From: Zygnema cylindricum | Taxonomy: Eukaryota > Streptophyta > Zygnematophyceae > Zygnematales > Zygnemataceae | NCBI GenBank assembly: GCA_037447655.1 | Contig: JBBHKE010003261.1 | Coordinates: forward strand, 1-64,000 | Direction of reading: 5' to 3' | Length of the DNA stretch: 64,000 nt | In this document: piece after piece, positions 1 through 11,766 of the stretch | Position numbering within the stretch: position 1 is the first letter of the stretch | Layout of the letters: each line of letters begins with the position of its first letter | The notes under the pieces: model-generated | The model's input: only the letters and a program-made list of their open reading frames with translations | What the model was told of the DNA's origin: nothing | Database searches by the model: none | Made by a program: the position numbers and the translations under genes

Positions 1-382
1 GCCCCTGGCCCATGACTATGGTTTGCGACATCAATTAGGGATGGCCACTTGGGGAGGTGGGGAAGCCATGGTCCATGGTATTTGTGCTTTCCCTGTCCGG
101 AGGTCTCCCAAGATGATGTCTCGGATCTTTTACTACAGTGATCCTGGACGCTTCCTTTTCAGACCTTTTGTCTGCTCTCTCACCGATACTCCAGATCTTC
201 CATTATTTGCTAGCCTTTTGATCCTTCACCAATCGCCTATTTTTCTCGGCACGTCACGGCTCGGTTTCTCTTCTCTGTGATTGGTGGTCGTTAGGGTGAC
301 TCCAGGAGGACCTTTAGTCCCCCTTGTTATTTTGGCTTGCAAGTTTCAGCTTCCGGTTTCCCTCCTGCCTCGCCTTCAGAGA

Positions 383-392
383 GTGACGTCAC
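383..392. promoter_or_regulatory. CRE/bZIP-type palindrome GTGACGTCAC
   Basis: This is a perfect 10 bp palindrome containing TGACGTCA, the core bound by plant bZIP factors. It is preserved at 44844-44853 in the duplicate despite nearby substitutions. No adjacent gene could be identified, so function is only suggested. Confidence 0.35.
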
Positions 393-775
393 ACACGGTA
401 TCAGCGCAGTAGAGCCGATCCGGCCGTCAATTTTTCCAGAGACCCATTGCCAAATCCTTGTCTTTATATTCTGGCAGCCGAGCCTGTTGCCTCGTCTTCT
501 CCTACTCTCCCATTTTCTCTCCTCCCCCTCACGGTTTTCAGAGGCCCCCTCTCATGGGGCATTTCTACGTTAGGGAGTCCACGGGGCTCGAGTTCTTTTC
601 TAATTGAGTTTCTTGACTCTGTTTTTCAAAACCGATTTCTTCCAAATAAAAGACCTTTCCGAGCTTCCTGGCCCTTTGAAATTTTGACCACCACCGACCT
701 TCTCCTCCTCAGACATGTCCCTTCAAACCCGTATTTTTCTTTTCTCCTTCCACCTACAATGATTGCCAAATGAAC

Positions 776-1141
776 CATAGTTCAAAAGTAGGCGTTTCTA
801 TTGTAGGCCTTTTGTCGGCGCCTTTATCGTATGTTGTGTTATGGGCTTTTCATGTGATCTTCTTAGATCACTACTTTCATCAGCGACCGTCCGATCGTCC
901 GAATCTGACGGATTAAATAAAAAATATCTCAAAACTCAGAGAAAAATATTTTTTTGTCCGAATGTTTTTCAAAATTTAGACTTGACGTTTAACTCTCTAT
1001 TGATCGATGTGCAACTCAACCCTGTTACTATTTTTTTTTTAAATTTGCGACCAACACAATATGGGTTTTAAGGTCATATTGTATGTTTTGCGTACAATAT
1101 GCATATTGTATGGGCGTACTTTCACCTACTTTTGAACTACG
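776..1141. mobile_element. hAT-like MITE, 366 bp, 8 bp target duplication
   Basis: The ends are inverted copies of CATAGTTCAAAAGTAGG (one mismatch). They are flanked on both sides by the 8 bp AAATGAAC (768-775 and 1142-1149). The duplicate at 44462-49024 has the uninterrupted site (AAATAAAC). There is no coding capacity, so it is non-autonomous. A related copy sits at 24876-25325. Confidence 0.85.
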
Positions 1142-2820
1142 AAATGAACATCCTCCTCCACTTGTTGAACCACAGGGCCATTGACCTACAGCCTGGCCAC
1201 GTGGAGGGTTTTAGGAGCATCTTCCCCTACCGGAGAATGGGAGTTAGGTTTAATACCTATGTCTCAATCCTGTTCTTAATCTTATAGAGGGAAAGTGAGT
1301 CTTGCCTCGACGACATTTATTTCTTGTTTCTTAGCTGGGGTTAATCTATTTTGTTCTTGCTGCCATACCCTCATATCTCAGACAATGTCTTCTCTTTTTA
1401 GCAATATTTTTCGAAGTCTCTTTTTGGAGAACCGTGACTGTACAAGATATTATTGCTGTGGATGGTATTCTTCCAATGACAGTCAAGCATTTTGGCAGTG
1501 GCTGTTTTCGCATTGATTTGGATGTCATCGTGCACACTTACTGCCGATATTCTCTCAAGAGAAGCCCCAAGAATCCCTCCCTCTGTCGGTCTTTCATCAA
1601 CAATGTTTAATTGGGACTTTCTGGCACTAGGAAACTCTACAACTTTATTCAATGGGATGCTGCTGTTATATATTGTCACTGTGGTCCACGACCCCACGTT
1701 GTCCGGGGTCAGGGATTTTATGGGCTAGGACCACATCTAGAGGTTTGGTAAAGGTATGGATTATCTGTTCCCATGGACAACATTCGTAGTTATTTACTGC
1801 TGTTCTTCATCTGCCATTATCTAACATGCTGCAGTAAGAACAAGCCATTTTAAACCATCTGCATGAGGACAAAAGAAAGAAGAACCAGCACCAAACCAGA
1901 TGAACTTACACAATATCAAACAAACATGTAAATACCTCAAAAATAGCAGAAAGGTGGAACTGATGGAGGACATTATGAAAAGAACAACACTGACCACTCA
2001 ACACTAGAGACACATCCATCTGAGATATTCACACATCTCACAGACTATTTGCACACCCCACAAAGTTCCACCGCCTGTAAGTGCCTCAGAGCAGTGCTAA
2101 TAAAGCAAAAGACCACCCAAGCCTCCCTCATTTCCTCCTACGGCCATGTACATCCATCACACAAAATTATCTTTATCCTTCAGAAAATTAAACAATTGCA
2201 ACACAACTTTCCAGTGAAACAACCTACTCGGCCCAGGAGAGCCTTAACCAACTGGAAAAAGAAAAAGAAATGCTAGTTATTTATGAGTGACACCTGTCCA
2301 CTGTCTGTTCTGCAACAAGACAGCAAAAGCTGATGGGGGGAGCTGCCAGTTTCACACATCCTCTCCCATGCAGTTATAATATAATAATGAAGAAATAAAC
2401 AACTGCAAACCTAACAGAAAACCAGGAGAACTTTACTTTTGAAAAGTGGTTCTACCTGGAAAAAAGAGAACATAATCAAACCTATAAACACAACATAGTC
2501 ACCTCCTTCTGTCGGTATGAACAAAAACTTGTTCATAAAAACGCAAACCTTAAGCGTATCTAGAAAGGAGAGCACTATGAAACTAAACTATTTGAATTTT
2601 GACAAAACAAATAAAAATCAGCTTGAAAGAAAACTCTAGTCAAACCATGCTCCCAAACCTCTTAGAGCCAATAATAAGAATAACCTAAGCAATGTGGCAT
2701 ATCTGAGAGAAACTGTCAGACCATATAGACCTGAAAGGAAAAAAACATGTAAGACTTCCGCATTTACTGACGCAGAAAAAAATGAATTTGCTTTGGTACA
2801 AACCCTTCGTGTTAAGGAAT

Positions 2821-4959
2821 TCAAAAATCAAAGCGAGCACGCTTGTTGCAAGGCTGCTTAACAGCTGTCTCCATACCAGTTTTTGTTAAGTTTGACCAGC
2901 GAAAAGGGTCAAACTGCGTGTGACTTAAAATATTTGAAGAAGATCCTTGAGCATTGTTGCCTGGAAGTTGGGAAACAACTGGCCGGAGATGGTCGTTGCA
3001 AAATGGAGGGAAAGATAGCTGACCTGGAAACTGCTGAAGTAGGTCATCTGGAGAGGTTAAGCCGTCTGAATTGGAGAAAAACTGAAACTGATAATCAGTT
3101 TGTACATGAGAATCCAGGGTCGAATTAATGCAACTGAGTTCATCTGTTTGCGGAAACTGATTGGAGACCGGTACATCTTGCAGCTCAGGCAAAATGTAAT
3201 CTGTAAAGCTCATAGTTAATTCACGACTGTGGACATAAGGAGCCCCGGTTTCCATTGGACTTGGAGTCAGACTGTTTATACTTTTCAAACCAGACGCTAC
3301 AATATCTTCGAGGAGGCCACTCGAAAATGTATTATTATTGGCTTTCTCTAATACTCCTTCATCAAAGAGCTGAAGGAGAGCGCTATCTAGTGGAAGACAG
3401 TCCGTCCATAAAAGATCTTCCAGAGAGGCAGTTTGACTGTTGTCATACTTAGGTGCTGAGCCATCTCCGACTGAATTGTAGACAGGATGAGCCATGTCTT
3501 CTCCTGAAAAACTTAGCTGTTCAAGAATGACTCGAAGGGAATCGTCATCATTTGGAGGCATTTGCACCGCCGTAGACTTCTCATCTACATCAGCCGCAAT
3601 ACAAGGTGTCGTGGTCTCGTTGGAAAATAGAGCTACCCATTCTTGACTGCCAACACAGTCGGAGAGAGAAGTCAAGTCAGAGGCCGATGACAGACAGGTC
3701 AGGAGAGGCATGGAGGCACCACTCGGTGTGGCAATGCTGTTGGAGATGGAAGATAAGGGAGAAGCAGTTTCATTTATCAAATCCGAGGAAGATATGGCCG
3801 GCTGCGTAAGACCTTCGAAGCGGCTTTGGAGAGAATTTCTGAAAATCTCATTATTAAACTCCGAGGAATGGGAGGTTGCCAGAGAGGCAGATGGTACAGT
3901 GTCATTATCCTGAAAGATGAGAAGCGACAAAAATGTGAGAATGTGAAGGCGTGCCGAATTCTCAAGTCAAGAAACAAAAAAATAGGAAGTTCGGAGACCT
4001 AATACCTAAAAGAAAGTAGAGAACAGGCATTCACAGAGGGTGTAAAGAAGAGGACAACCTTCAGATACCAATGCCAACAAACCCTAGACTCAAATGCAAT
4101 GAATTCCTGTATTTGTTACTGCCCTAATGCAAACCTAATGACTAGGCAAAGGATGGTCTTACATGAGATGCAACATCACAACCAGCAGCGTTCAGAGGCT
4201 GTTGCTCCCTCCCACAGTCTTCTTGAGTTGCTGCCATGCCGTCGGTCTGCAGTAACACCATCGCCACGTGTCAGCCAGGCAACAAGGCAATGCAGGAGCC
4301 ACGACGTAAGCGAGAAAGCCTGCGAAGGAAAAGTTGACGTCAGCTGGCAAGTCAAGCGACAGTGTCTTCACCTGAGGAGTGTCAGACGCGAGATATCTCG
4401 CAAGGAGCGCGAGGTAGTTCTTCTTGAGAGTGGAGTGCCAGTGATTCTGCATCCGTACAAGAGAAAAGTACGGAGTAAGTCGCCAGAGAGAAGCAAGCAC
4501 AAGCAGAGGCAGGCAGGCGCCATCTCATAGAGCAGCGGCTGCAGTTATGGCGGAGAGCGCGCCACTGACCTTGATGGCACTGTCCGTACGGCCCGGCAGC
4601 CCTCGCGCCATGACCGCCCACTTGGGCCCGAGCGCTGCGTAGGAGAGCACCACGTGGCGGTCCTCCCGGTCCGTGAAGGGCGCCTTGCGCACCATGGGGT
4701 GCAGGTGGTTGCACCATCGCAGCCGGCAGCTCTTGCTGCTGCGGCCCTCCAGCTCCTTCGCTATGTCCCCCCAGCGCCGCGCGCCGCTCGCCAGCACCAG
4801 CCGCCGCAGCCGCGCGTCCTCCAACGCGCTCCACGCGCGCCGCACCGCGTCGCCGCTGCCGCCGCCGCCGCCGCCCGGCCCCGCCGCCCCGCCCTCCGCC
4901 GCCACGCCCGCCCGCCCGCGCCGACGCTTGCGACTGCGGACGTCGGAGATAGACGCCAT
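2821..4959 (-). CDS. R2R3-MYB transcription factor, copy 1 (three coding exons)
   Basis: I read three coding exons on the minus strand: 4570-4959, 4372-4446 and 2821-3909. All introns are GT-AG (donors GTCAGT and GTGAAG) and the reading frame holds throughout, giving about 517 residues. Exon 1 starts with a basic patch (RSRKRRRGR) and a Gly/Ala tract. It then encodes repeat R2 (AWSALEDARLRRLV, then KSCRLRWCNHL) and most of R3 (APFTDREDRHVV, GPKWAVMARGLPGRTDSAIK). Exon 2 completes R3 with NHWHSTLKK. The first R3 tryptophan is replaced by Phe, as is usual for plants. The family binds DNA in the nucleus. Exon 3 encodes a 362-residue Ser/Asp/Glu-rich tail that could be an activation region. It shares the motifs MPLLTCLSSASDLT and GLLEDIVASGLKS with MYB copy 2 and ends NKRARFDF. 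I chose the ATG at 4959 because the upstream reading frame is not conserved in copy 2. The family assignment is firm; the subgroup and target genes are unknown. Confidence 0.88.
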
Positions 4960-5260
4960 GCGGAAAGGAGGGAGGGAGGAGTAAGCAGCTGGAAACGTCT
5001 CAAGGGTTTTGCTGCTGGACTTGGAGCCTTGGACGGAGGGAAAACGGTCGAGCGGGCGATCTAAAGGTCGTCGGGGAGGTTGAGGTTGGCTGTGGATCTG
5101 GCACACCCCATACGACAGGCTCGGCCCCTTTGTACGACATCCGGGCCTGGGCGAGCCGGCGTGCCCGAGTGGACGCCGGCGGGAGGCGGGCCGATGTGGA
5201 GGCCCAGGCATCACGCGACGCAATCAAGGGGGGGATGAGACAAAACGACAATGGGCCAGT
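4960..5260 (-). promoter_or_regulatory. GC-rich leader and proximal promoter of MYB copy 1
   Basis: This GC-rich stretch directly upstream of the MYB start codon is closely matched upstream of MYB copy 2 (24043-24325). A small indel (at about 5065 versus 24145) shifts the reading frame between the two. It is therefore unlikely to be coding, even though a frame stays open through it. I see no clear TATA box. MYB copy 3 lacks this region entirely. Confidence 0.5.
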
Positions 5261-7090
5261 TAGGTCACTGCTTTGGAAAGGTACTGCTGTGGATTCACCA
5301 AAAAGACAAACTGTTATGATGAAAGCTTAAAAAACACTTTTTTCTTGTCGTTTTGTTATTTGTCGTTTGTTTCAAGCTATAGTTGCGGTTTCTGCGCGCG
5401 TTTACACGCACTAAATTAGCAGAAAAGTTTAGTTCGTAAACTACCCGAATAATACGTGTTCGACTTGCGAAAGTAAAAACAGGTTGAAATGCCGACTGGA
5501 TTAGCATTCGAAACCGTGATGACGTGGCAGCTGGTTTCGCCCCTTATCACAGCTGAGAAAAATTTAAACAGGTTTGGAAATTAAATGCATCTAGACCGAT
5601 GATTCTGAAACAATGAACGTATCCGATTAGCTACTTTTAAATAGGGTGTAGTAATTGATTTGTGCTCTTCAAAGTCAGTTATGAACACAGTAGTACTGTA
5701 CAGTTATGTAATTTACCGATCTAGGGTTTGTCCCATTGACTCCAGGGCAAATCATTCGGCCAATAAAAAATTGATAAACTCTCTAACATTGCGCCAATGT
5801 AAATTGTAGTAATGTTGATAAACACAACGTCAATATTCATGCGGGTTGATGCTCGTGTTATACAATAGTACGGTATAGCAATCGCACTTTAACTCGAGTT
5901 TTGCTTCATTTCGGCGCAATAAAGAATTTCGTAAATAGTTTCACATTAAATCAGATACAAAATGGTATGCGATATCTCGGAATTCAGTACGGTACGGTAA
6001 AGATAACGTTACGCCTGTACTGTACTGTAGTTACCATACAGCAAAAAGCGACAATGTACCTCCGGGCTTTGCCAGCTTTTATTGAAGAACTCGAGGCCAG
6101 AGAACAGCGTTTGTCGCCAGTCAGACTGTACGATAGAGTACCTGGATTGTGTCGGTCAGTCACGTCCAGATAGGGCCACGCCCCAGTAAAACAAACTTGC
6201 ACATCGTCCAAAGGACGCAAAAGGACGTGGATGCGTCAATGCGTCCATGCCTCAAAGCGCTAATGCGTTAATTTTTAAAACCTTAACCGACAAATAGAGT
6301 CAGCGTGGCTCATTGAAAACACTCGCATATGCAAATATTCAGAAGCTTTGTCGGAAATATTGCGAGCGTTTGTCCCTTCTGTCCGGGTGGCTTGAGGACA
6401 GACAGATAAATTGGCCGACTCGCGTGTCCGCTTCGCAGCTTCTTCGTACTCCAACAGCGCCAGCACTCCTGTGAACCACATCCTTCAGCCCGCATGCACA
6501 GCAACAGCTGCGACTGGCTGAAGAGCTACTGGACAAAATATTTACATGTGCATCATTCAATGAAGCAGCTGAACGTGTCGAAAGGATGTTGGCTGGACTT
6601 TATCGTCCTGGTAAAGGACTGTCAACCAAGTGGCGACTTCAGCGATGTGTGCCAGATGGCAGCTGGAAAGAGAGCTTGAAGTCTTGAACCATTCCGTGAA
6701 CTGGAATCTATCTGTCCGTACAGGTCTTCACGTCCGCTCTTGATCTGCTCTCCAAAACCGGCGAACATAATGCATCGCGATACTATTTCTTTGGCGAGTA
6801 CACCGTATCGAACCAGCTGCCCGCATTTTTGTCGTCTAGAACACATTTGCCGTACAGTGATTTTGGCTGTCCCAATGCGATATTTTAGATTCCTCATTGG
6901 TACTTCGTAAATGCTGTGACGTTTTCTGACGCTTGACATCTCTATTTCCGGCAAATAAAAGACCGTGCCGTTAGGGATTAAGGCCCATTGGGTCATAAAG
7001 CGCTACACCGTGAATCGCCATTAGCGTTGATAACGCTAATTCGGCGCCCCCAAAATTTGACCCTCTAACTTAGAATAGGGTTGATAACAA

Positions 7091-7726
7091 TTGCGTGGTT
7101 CACACTTGAAAAAGGGGAAAACGGTATGGTATGAAAACGGTACTTTATTTTGTCCGCCGTGAACTGGCACGTGACATTAGCCTATGTCAGCTAGCGTGTC
7201 GTGATACAAGCCACTTGCCCGTACGAAAAAGGAAACGCTTTGCGGACATGATATGTAGGAATCCTCCCAAACCAAAATGTACTGCCATGCAAGGGTTTGT
7301 ACAGACCGAAATTAACCGCGAAAGAACTTTGGACATGCCTTTTTTTCCATCGGTGTTTTTTTTTTTTTCTTTACATTACGTGTTCTCTTATTGGTTTGGT
7401 CCCCTATTTTGTTCATAAGTTTGCGACGGAATGAATTCTTGTACGGTTTCGCGTCCGTGCGCTTCGTTTTCGAAATTCTTCAAAAACGAAAAAGTGCATT
7501 CCGAACATGATGTCCGATGGCAAACGGCAATTGAAGTTTGCTATCCGCAGCTATCAAGTTTTGAAGCTTAAAACTGCATCATTTGTCCGCAGCTACGCTC
7601 CAAAACGGTCGAAACCTACCGTCCCAACCGTCACCGCCGCGTTTTTTGTCATTTTATGAAATTTGGCGTACGGATCCCAAAATTTATGACGTCGTTTTCC
7701 CATTTTTCCAAGTGTGAACCACGCAA
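7091..7726. mobile_element. TIR element with TTGCGTGGTTCACACTTG ends, 636 bp
   Basis: Perfect 18 bp inverted ends bound a segment absent from the right block, where the flanking sequences join directly (about 27210). I could not settle the target duplication, so the superfamily is unassigned. The interior is non-coding. Confidence 0.7.
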
Positions 7727-7753
7727 ATATCTTTTTTGACGTTGATAGAGGTA

Positions 7754-8276
7754 CACCGCGCATCGTTATTAGTGTCAAAAATTAAATAGTGCTGAAGAAA
7801 ATTTACCGTAATTGATGCTAATTAAGAATTTGAGATTAAAAAAAAAAAAAGGTGTATTCTAATTTCGGCCTTATGCTAATTTGGGAACGGCAAAAATGGA
7901 ATATTCCCGTACAATTATCTACACTATATTAGAAGTCGTACGCCGTCGTGAAACTTAAATATCCGTACATGTCAGACTAATTTACGTGTCAAAATAATCA
8001 TGTTTTTTGAGAGCACGTTCCTATGCATGCGCGTCTGATTTAATTCATTTTTTGTAAAATTTTCACTTGAAAAGGTACATTTATGCACGGTCTGATATTC
8101 CCTGTCCGTACGCCACACTATTTCCATCGCAGTGTACTTTCCTTATTAACGCTAATTGAAAAAAAAACCTAATTAGAATAATGGAAAAAATAAAATTATG
8201 GATTGTATTTCGGGTTTTTTTATTTGAAAAAAGGGCACCGAATTGGCGTTATATACTCTAATAGCGATTGACGGTG
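7754..8276. mobile_element. TA-flanked TIR element, 523 bp
   Basis: The start is CACCGCGCATCGTTATTAGT. The end is the inverse of CACCGTCAATCGCTATTAGA, flanked by TA (7752-7753, 8277-8278). It is the same family as 27362-27913. It is absent from the matching place in the right block, where similarity to the left block is lost after about 27236. Confidence 0.75.
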
Positions 8277-8283
8277 TAGTTTT

Positions 8284-8800
8284 CGCTGTACGATGTACGA
8301 AAACGTACGGAATCCGTCCCCTTAACCCTAACAAATCCTTAAAAAATCCTAAAAACGTACGAAAAACATACGGAAATGTACGTCGTTGTACGACATGTGT
8401 ACCCTATAAAACCTAGGAGTACGGATAATGTAAGGCAGCTGTACTGTAATTTACCGGAATGTACGAAATGCACGGGAAGTACCCTGAACACCCTAAAATC
8501 CCCCCATCACTAACCCTAAAAGTACTGAAATATACGGACGCCGTACGTAGATATACGAAAATGTAAGTCCGTATAACTAAAATATACGGAAAAGTACGAA
8601 AATGTACCCTAAAAATCTCAAAATAATAACCGTCAAAAGTACGAAAAAATACGGACACTATACGTAAATGTACGAATAATAGTTGGATGTTTAACATAAA
8701 TATTTGAGAACGCACGAGAATGTACCCTAAAACTCCTCAAACCCCCTGAAAGTACTAAAATGTACGAAAATAGTACGCAAATGTACAAAAATGTACGGTT
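8284..8800. repeat. Degenerate tandem array rich in TACG and CCCTAAA
   Basis: About four diverged units of roughly 120 bp each combine several (G)TACG(G)AAA motifs with a CCCTAAA-like stretch. The order within units is similar but spacing drifts. It lies directly beside the TA element ending at 8276 and has no full counterpart in the right block. Confidence 0.5.
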
Positions 8801-11178
8801 ACATAGTCAGGTACGCATTTAATATCATTTTTTTCATCGTTAAATGCGTATCGTGCGTAGTATTCGCGCGTTCGTTTCGTGCGTATTATGCGCACGGGAC
8901 AACTATGGCGAAAAGTGGCGTTTTTTACATAAATCCACGACTCTCCGTATCAAATCGTACCGCCTATTTTGTTTTTATACAAAAAACAACATTACAGAGA
9001 ATCTTGTCGATACTCTCTAAAGGTCTTGGAGGTAATATTGGTCGTCGGATGTTCATCTGCGGAGGAGTTCACTTCAATTTTCTCTGTTACACTCAACCCA
9101 CCTCAAAGAGGTGGGTTGGCATATACAGAAAAAAAAATTCGTGACACGGTGGACAGTTAAGCTACGTGTCATGATGGAAAACCAACGAAAAATCTTAAGA
9201 TTTGCATATGACACGCGGCTTCCAAAATAAAACCGAAAATAAAAACGAAATTTCGTAACATTCCCTCGGCACGCTATTATCGGTAACTTTTGTTCTTCAC
9301 ACTATTTCTCTCAAATGACTTTCGTTATGTTCGAAAACTGAAACCCTAAAAAATGAGCTGGCGTACAGACTGGCGTCTGCAAAATGTATAAAAGTTTTGT
9401 CGTATGATTACTTCGTACGCAGGTACATGGTTAGCAAGTCAAGATTTGAAGTTAAGTTTGTCGGTGCTAAAAATCTGAAAGATATTCAATATCTGATCGT
9501 AGCTTGCGGGGCGCCAGTCAATTTAGAACACGTGGCTTACAAACTCTACGTAATGGAATTTCGACTCACTCGACCCGGTCTGTAGAGTTTGTCGTACAAT
9601 TACGAAAACGTATGATGGAACTTCACCCTTACTCTAATTTTGACTTTTTCAATAGTGCAATGTACCAAATGTGTCAAGTCTTTTATGTTAAGTATGTACA
9701 AAAACTTCTCATTATTTCGTATAGACGTACAAAACAAGTGTTAGAGAACGGCGTCGACACTAGAAATTGAGTGAGTCGCCATTGAAAAGCGCACTCGGAT
9801 TTGATTCCCAATCATAAAGTTGAGGGAAAATCGCAATAACCTATTCTCACATGTTAAAACGTCGACTATGTGAACACGTGCTATTGGGACTACAATATAG
9901 GAGAGTGTACCGAAATTAGTGAAGGTGTATAAATTAGCGTTAATGTTTGTTGGCGATAGACCCTTAAACCTAAGATACAGTTGATAACATTAATTTTGTA
10001 TTTACAGTAATTATTTATTAACAAAAATAACGATTTACGTTGTACTTCAATTTTCAAATAATGAAGGGCAATTTTTTAGTGATGACCCCAAGGTGGGCCC
10101 TTTACGTTTACCAAGTCATCCTTTTGGCCATTACGACCCTCGCTATGCCATTACAAACACAAAATAAACAAAATATAGTAAATAAAAAAGTCAAAAACTA
10201 TTTTTTCCAACTGTTTTATGCATCAAGTTCGTTTTTATCATTGGGAGTTTAATTAGATCCTAATTTCTTTCCAAAATTGTAACCCGCATTGAATGACATA
10301 TCCGCCAAATTTTTCGTTTTTGTGCTTAGTCGTTCAGTTTTTTCTGGTATATTTTACTTGGTCATAAATTTGTTCAAAATCAGTGTTATCAATGTTGGGA
10401 TTTAAATGATATCCTAAAAAGCATACAAAATTGAATGCAAGTATGAACGTTTTATCCCCCAGTTTGAAAGCTTTTATTTTTCCTTCTTTTTTTCCTTCCC
10501 CTTTTTCTTTTCCTTCTCCTTCTCTTTTTCCTTTTCATCTTCCCTTTCTTTTTTTCAAACCCAGCTTTGTTGTTTAAGGTTTATAACATGTAATTGTACT
10601 TGTATCCATTATTTGGTTTTTTTCTCTAAATTTGTTGTTGCTGTTATAATTTATCTCCCAATATTGAGCCATAAATGTTAAAAAGCGTGTGTTATTACTT
10701 TTTTAGCCAACAAGCGCACCCTTGTAATATATGTTGATGGTTGGAAGATGCATCATAACTTTTTACTTACGATTTTGGCCAATTAACTCACTTTATAATT
10801 TTCAAAAATTACATATATTTCATATCTTTCTTAAGTATGTACATTTAAGAAGTTTTTTCTACTTCGAAATTGGAATAACTTATTGGTTTAGCCAGACACT
10901 TGGAACATGTACTCACTTTATAATTTAAAAAATAAAACACATTTACTTCATTTTTTTCGTAAGTATGTACTTTTAAGGTGTTTTTTTCTACTTCATAATT
11001 GTAAATACTTATTTGTTCAATCAAACATTTCAAACACGTACCAAAGTAAGAGTTGTTTGAAGCCTTACAAACCTTTGACTTTGAAAGTCATGACATTGTC
11101 TAAACTAATAAAAAAAATTGGTTTCAAAGGTTAAAATGATAAAACATAGACAACATTAGCAATATAACTTGAAAACTT
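8801..11178. other. AT-rich intergenic DNA, left block
   Basis: There are no coding signals beyond short chance frames. It contains a small hairpin (11 bp stem, 9094-9104 with 9108-9118) and the polypyrimidine tract. The part from about 9690 is matched in the right block. Confidence 0.5.
10481..10558. repeat. Polypyrimidine tract
   Basis: This is an irregular run of C/T with TTTTCC-type units, also present at 30724-30800. It creates a spurious Lys/Gly-rich frame on the opposite strand of the second copy. Confidence 0.7.
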
Positions 11179-11766
11179 CACCTTTCACCGCTAATGATGC
11201 TAAAACAAAAATAGCGTAAACGCTAATTTAGTTTTATTAATGGTAATTTATGTATTTGTGTCAAAAATAATTAAACATTGATCTTGGCACTTAACGACGA
11301 TTCGACTATGTAACGTCTATGGCAAGCTGGCATCGACACTATTTCAAATGCAATTATTTTACCTTGACAACATTCGTCCAGATACGTATTTGTAGGGTTT
11401 GAAAATTGTATGAAACATATAAATTATATTATATTTAGGCGTTAATTTTTCAAACTTTACGTTATTTTGTATTTTATATCTAATAATGTCCTAACTTTTT
11501 CCACGACTAACAAGTATTGAAAGTTAGTTAGCATATGAAACGCGCTTAGCGGTGTAAAAATGAGATATCATGTTTTATGTACGAAACAAACCTTTTGTAC
11601 GCAATATTAAATGTTGCGAACATAATATAAAGTGGTTAAGACTAAGTGAAAAATTTGGATGTTATTAATAATTATACATTTATGTTACAAACACTAATTC
11701 GTGATTTTGGGACCAGAAATGTCCCAACAAAATGAGAATTATTAACATTAATAACGATGAGCGGTG
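11179..11766. mobile_element. TA-flanked TIR-type element, 588 bp (left block copy)
   Basis: The right end is the inverse of CACCGCTCATCGTTATTAAT followed by TA. The left end is a weaker match (about 16 of 21). It is present at the same place in the right block (31429-32016), so it predates the duplication. The interior is AT-rich and non-coding. Confidence 0.55.

Larger units (their letters stand above)
1..2820. other. 3' flank of MYB copy 1, no recognised gene
   Basis: This is the downstream side of the minus-strand MYB gene. It is conserved in the copy at 44462-46885, which includes an open frame of 85 codons at 23-280 that is also open in the second copy (44482-44760). I do not recognise that product, and conservation may simply reflect recent duplication. 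A perfect palindrome GTGACGTCAC lies at 383-392 in a GC-richer stretch that could be a promoter for a gene outside the window. Confidence 0.4.
1..4959 (+). repeat. MYB-containing duplication, left copy
   Basis: The whole stretch from the first base to the MYB start codon is repeated in direct orientation at 44462-49024 with high identity. Similarity begins at the window edge, so the duplication may continue further left. The main difference is a 366 bp transposon (776-1141) present only here. Confidence 0.9.

Noticed and set aside
4192-4500. A 102-codon minus-strand frame containing NHWHSTLKK
   Set aside because: Only the 75 bases of exon 2 inside it are coding; the remainder is flanking intron.
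4654-5064. Long plus-strand frames (136 and 103 codons) opposite MYB exon 1, and their counterparts near 23.75-24.17 and 48.72-49.06 kb
   Set aside because: They are antisense shadows of a GC-rich exon with Ala/Pro/Arg-rich low-complexity translations and no domain.
4960-5223. In-frame N-terminal extension of MYB copy 1
   Set aside because: The frame is broken relative to MYB copy 2 by a small indel and is absent in copy 3, so it behaves as untranslated leader.
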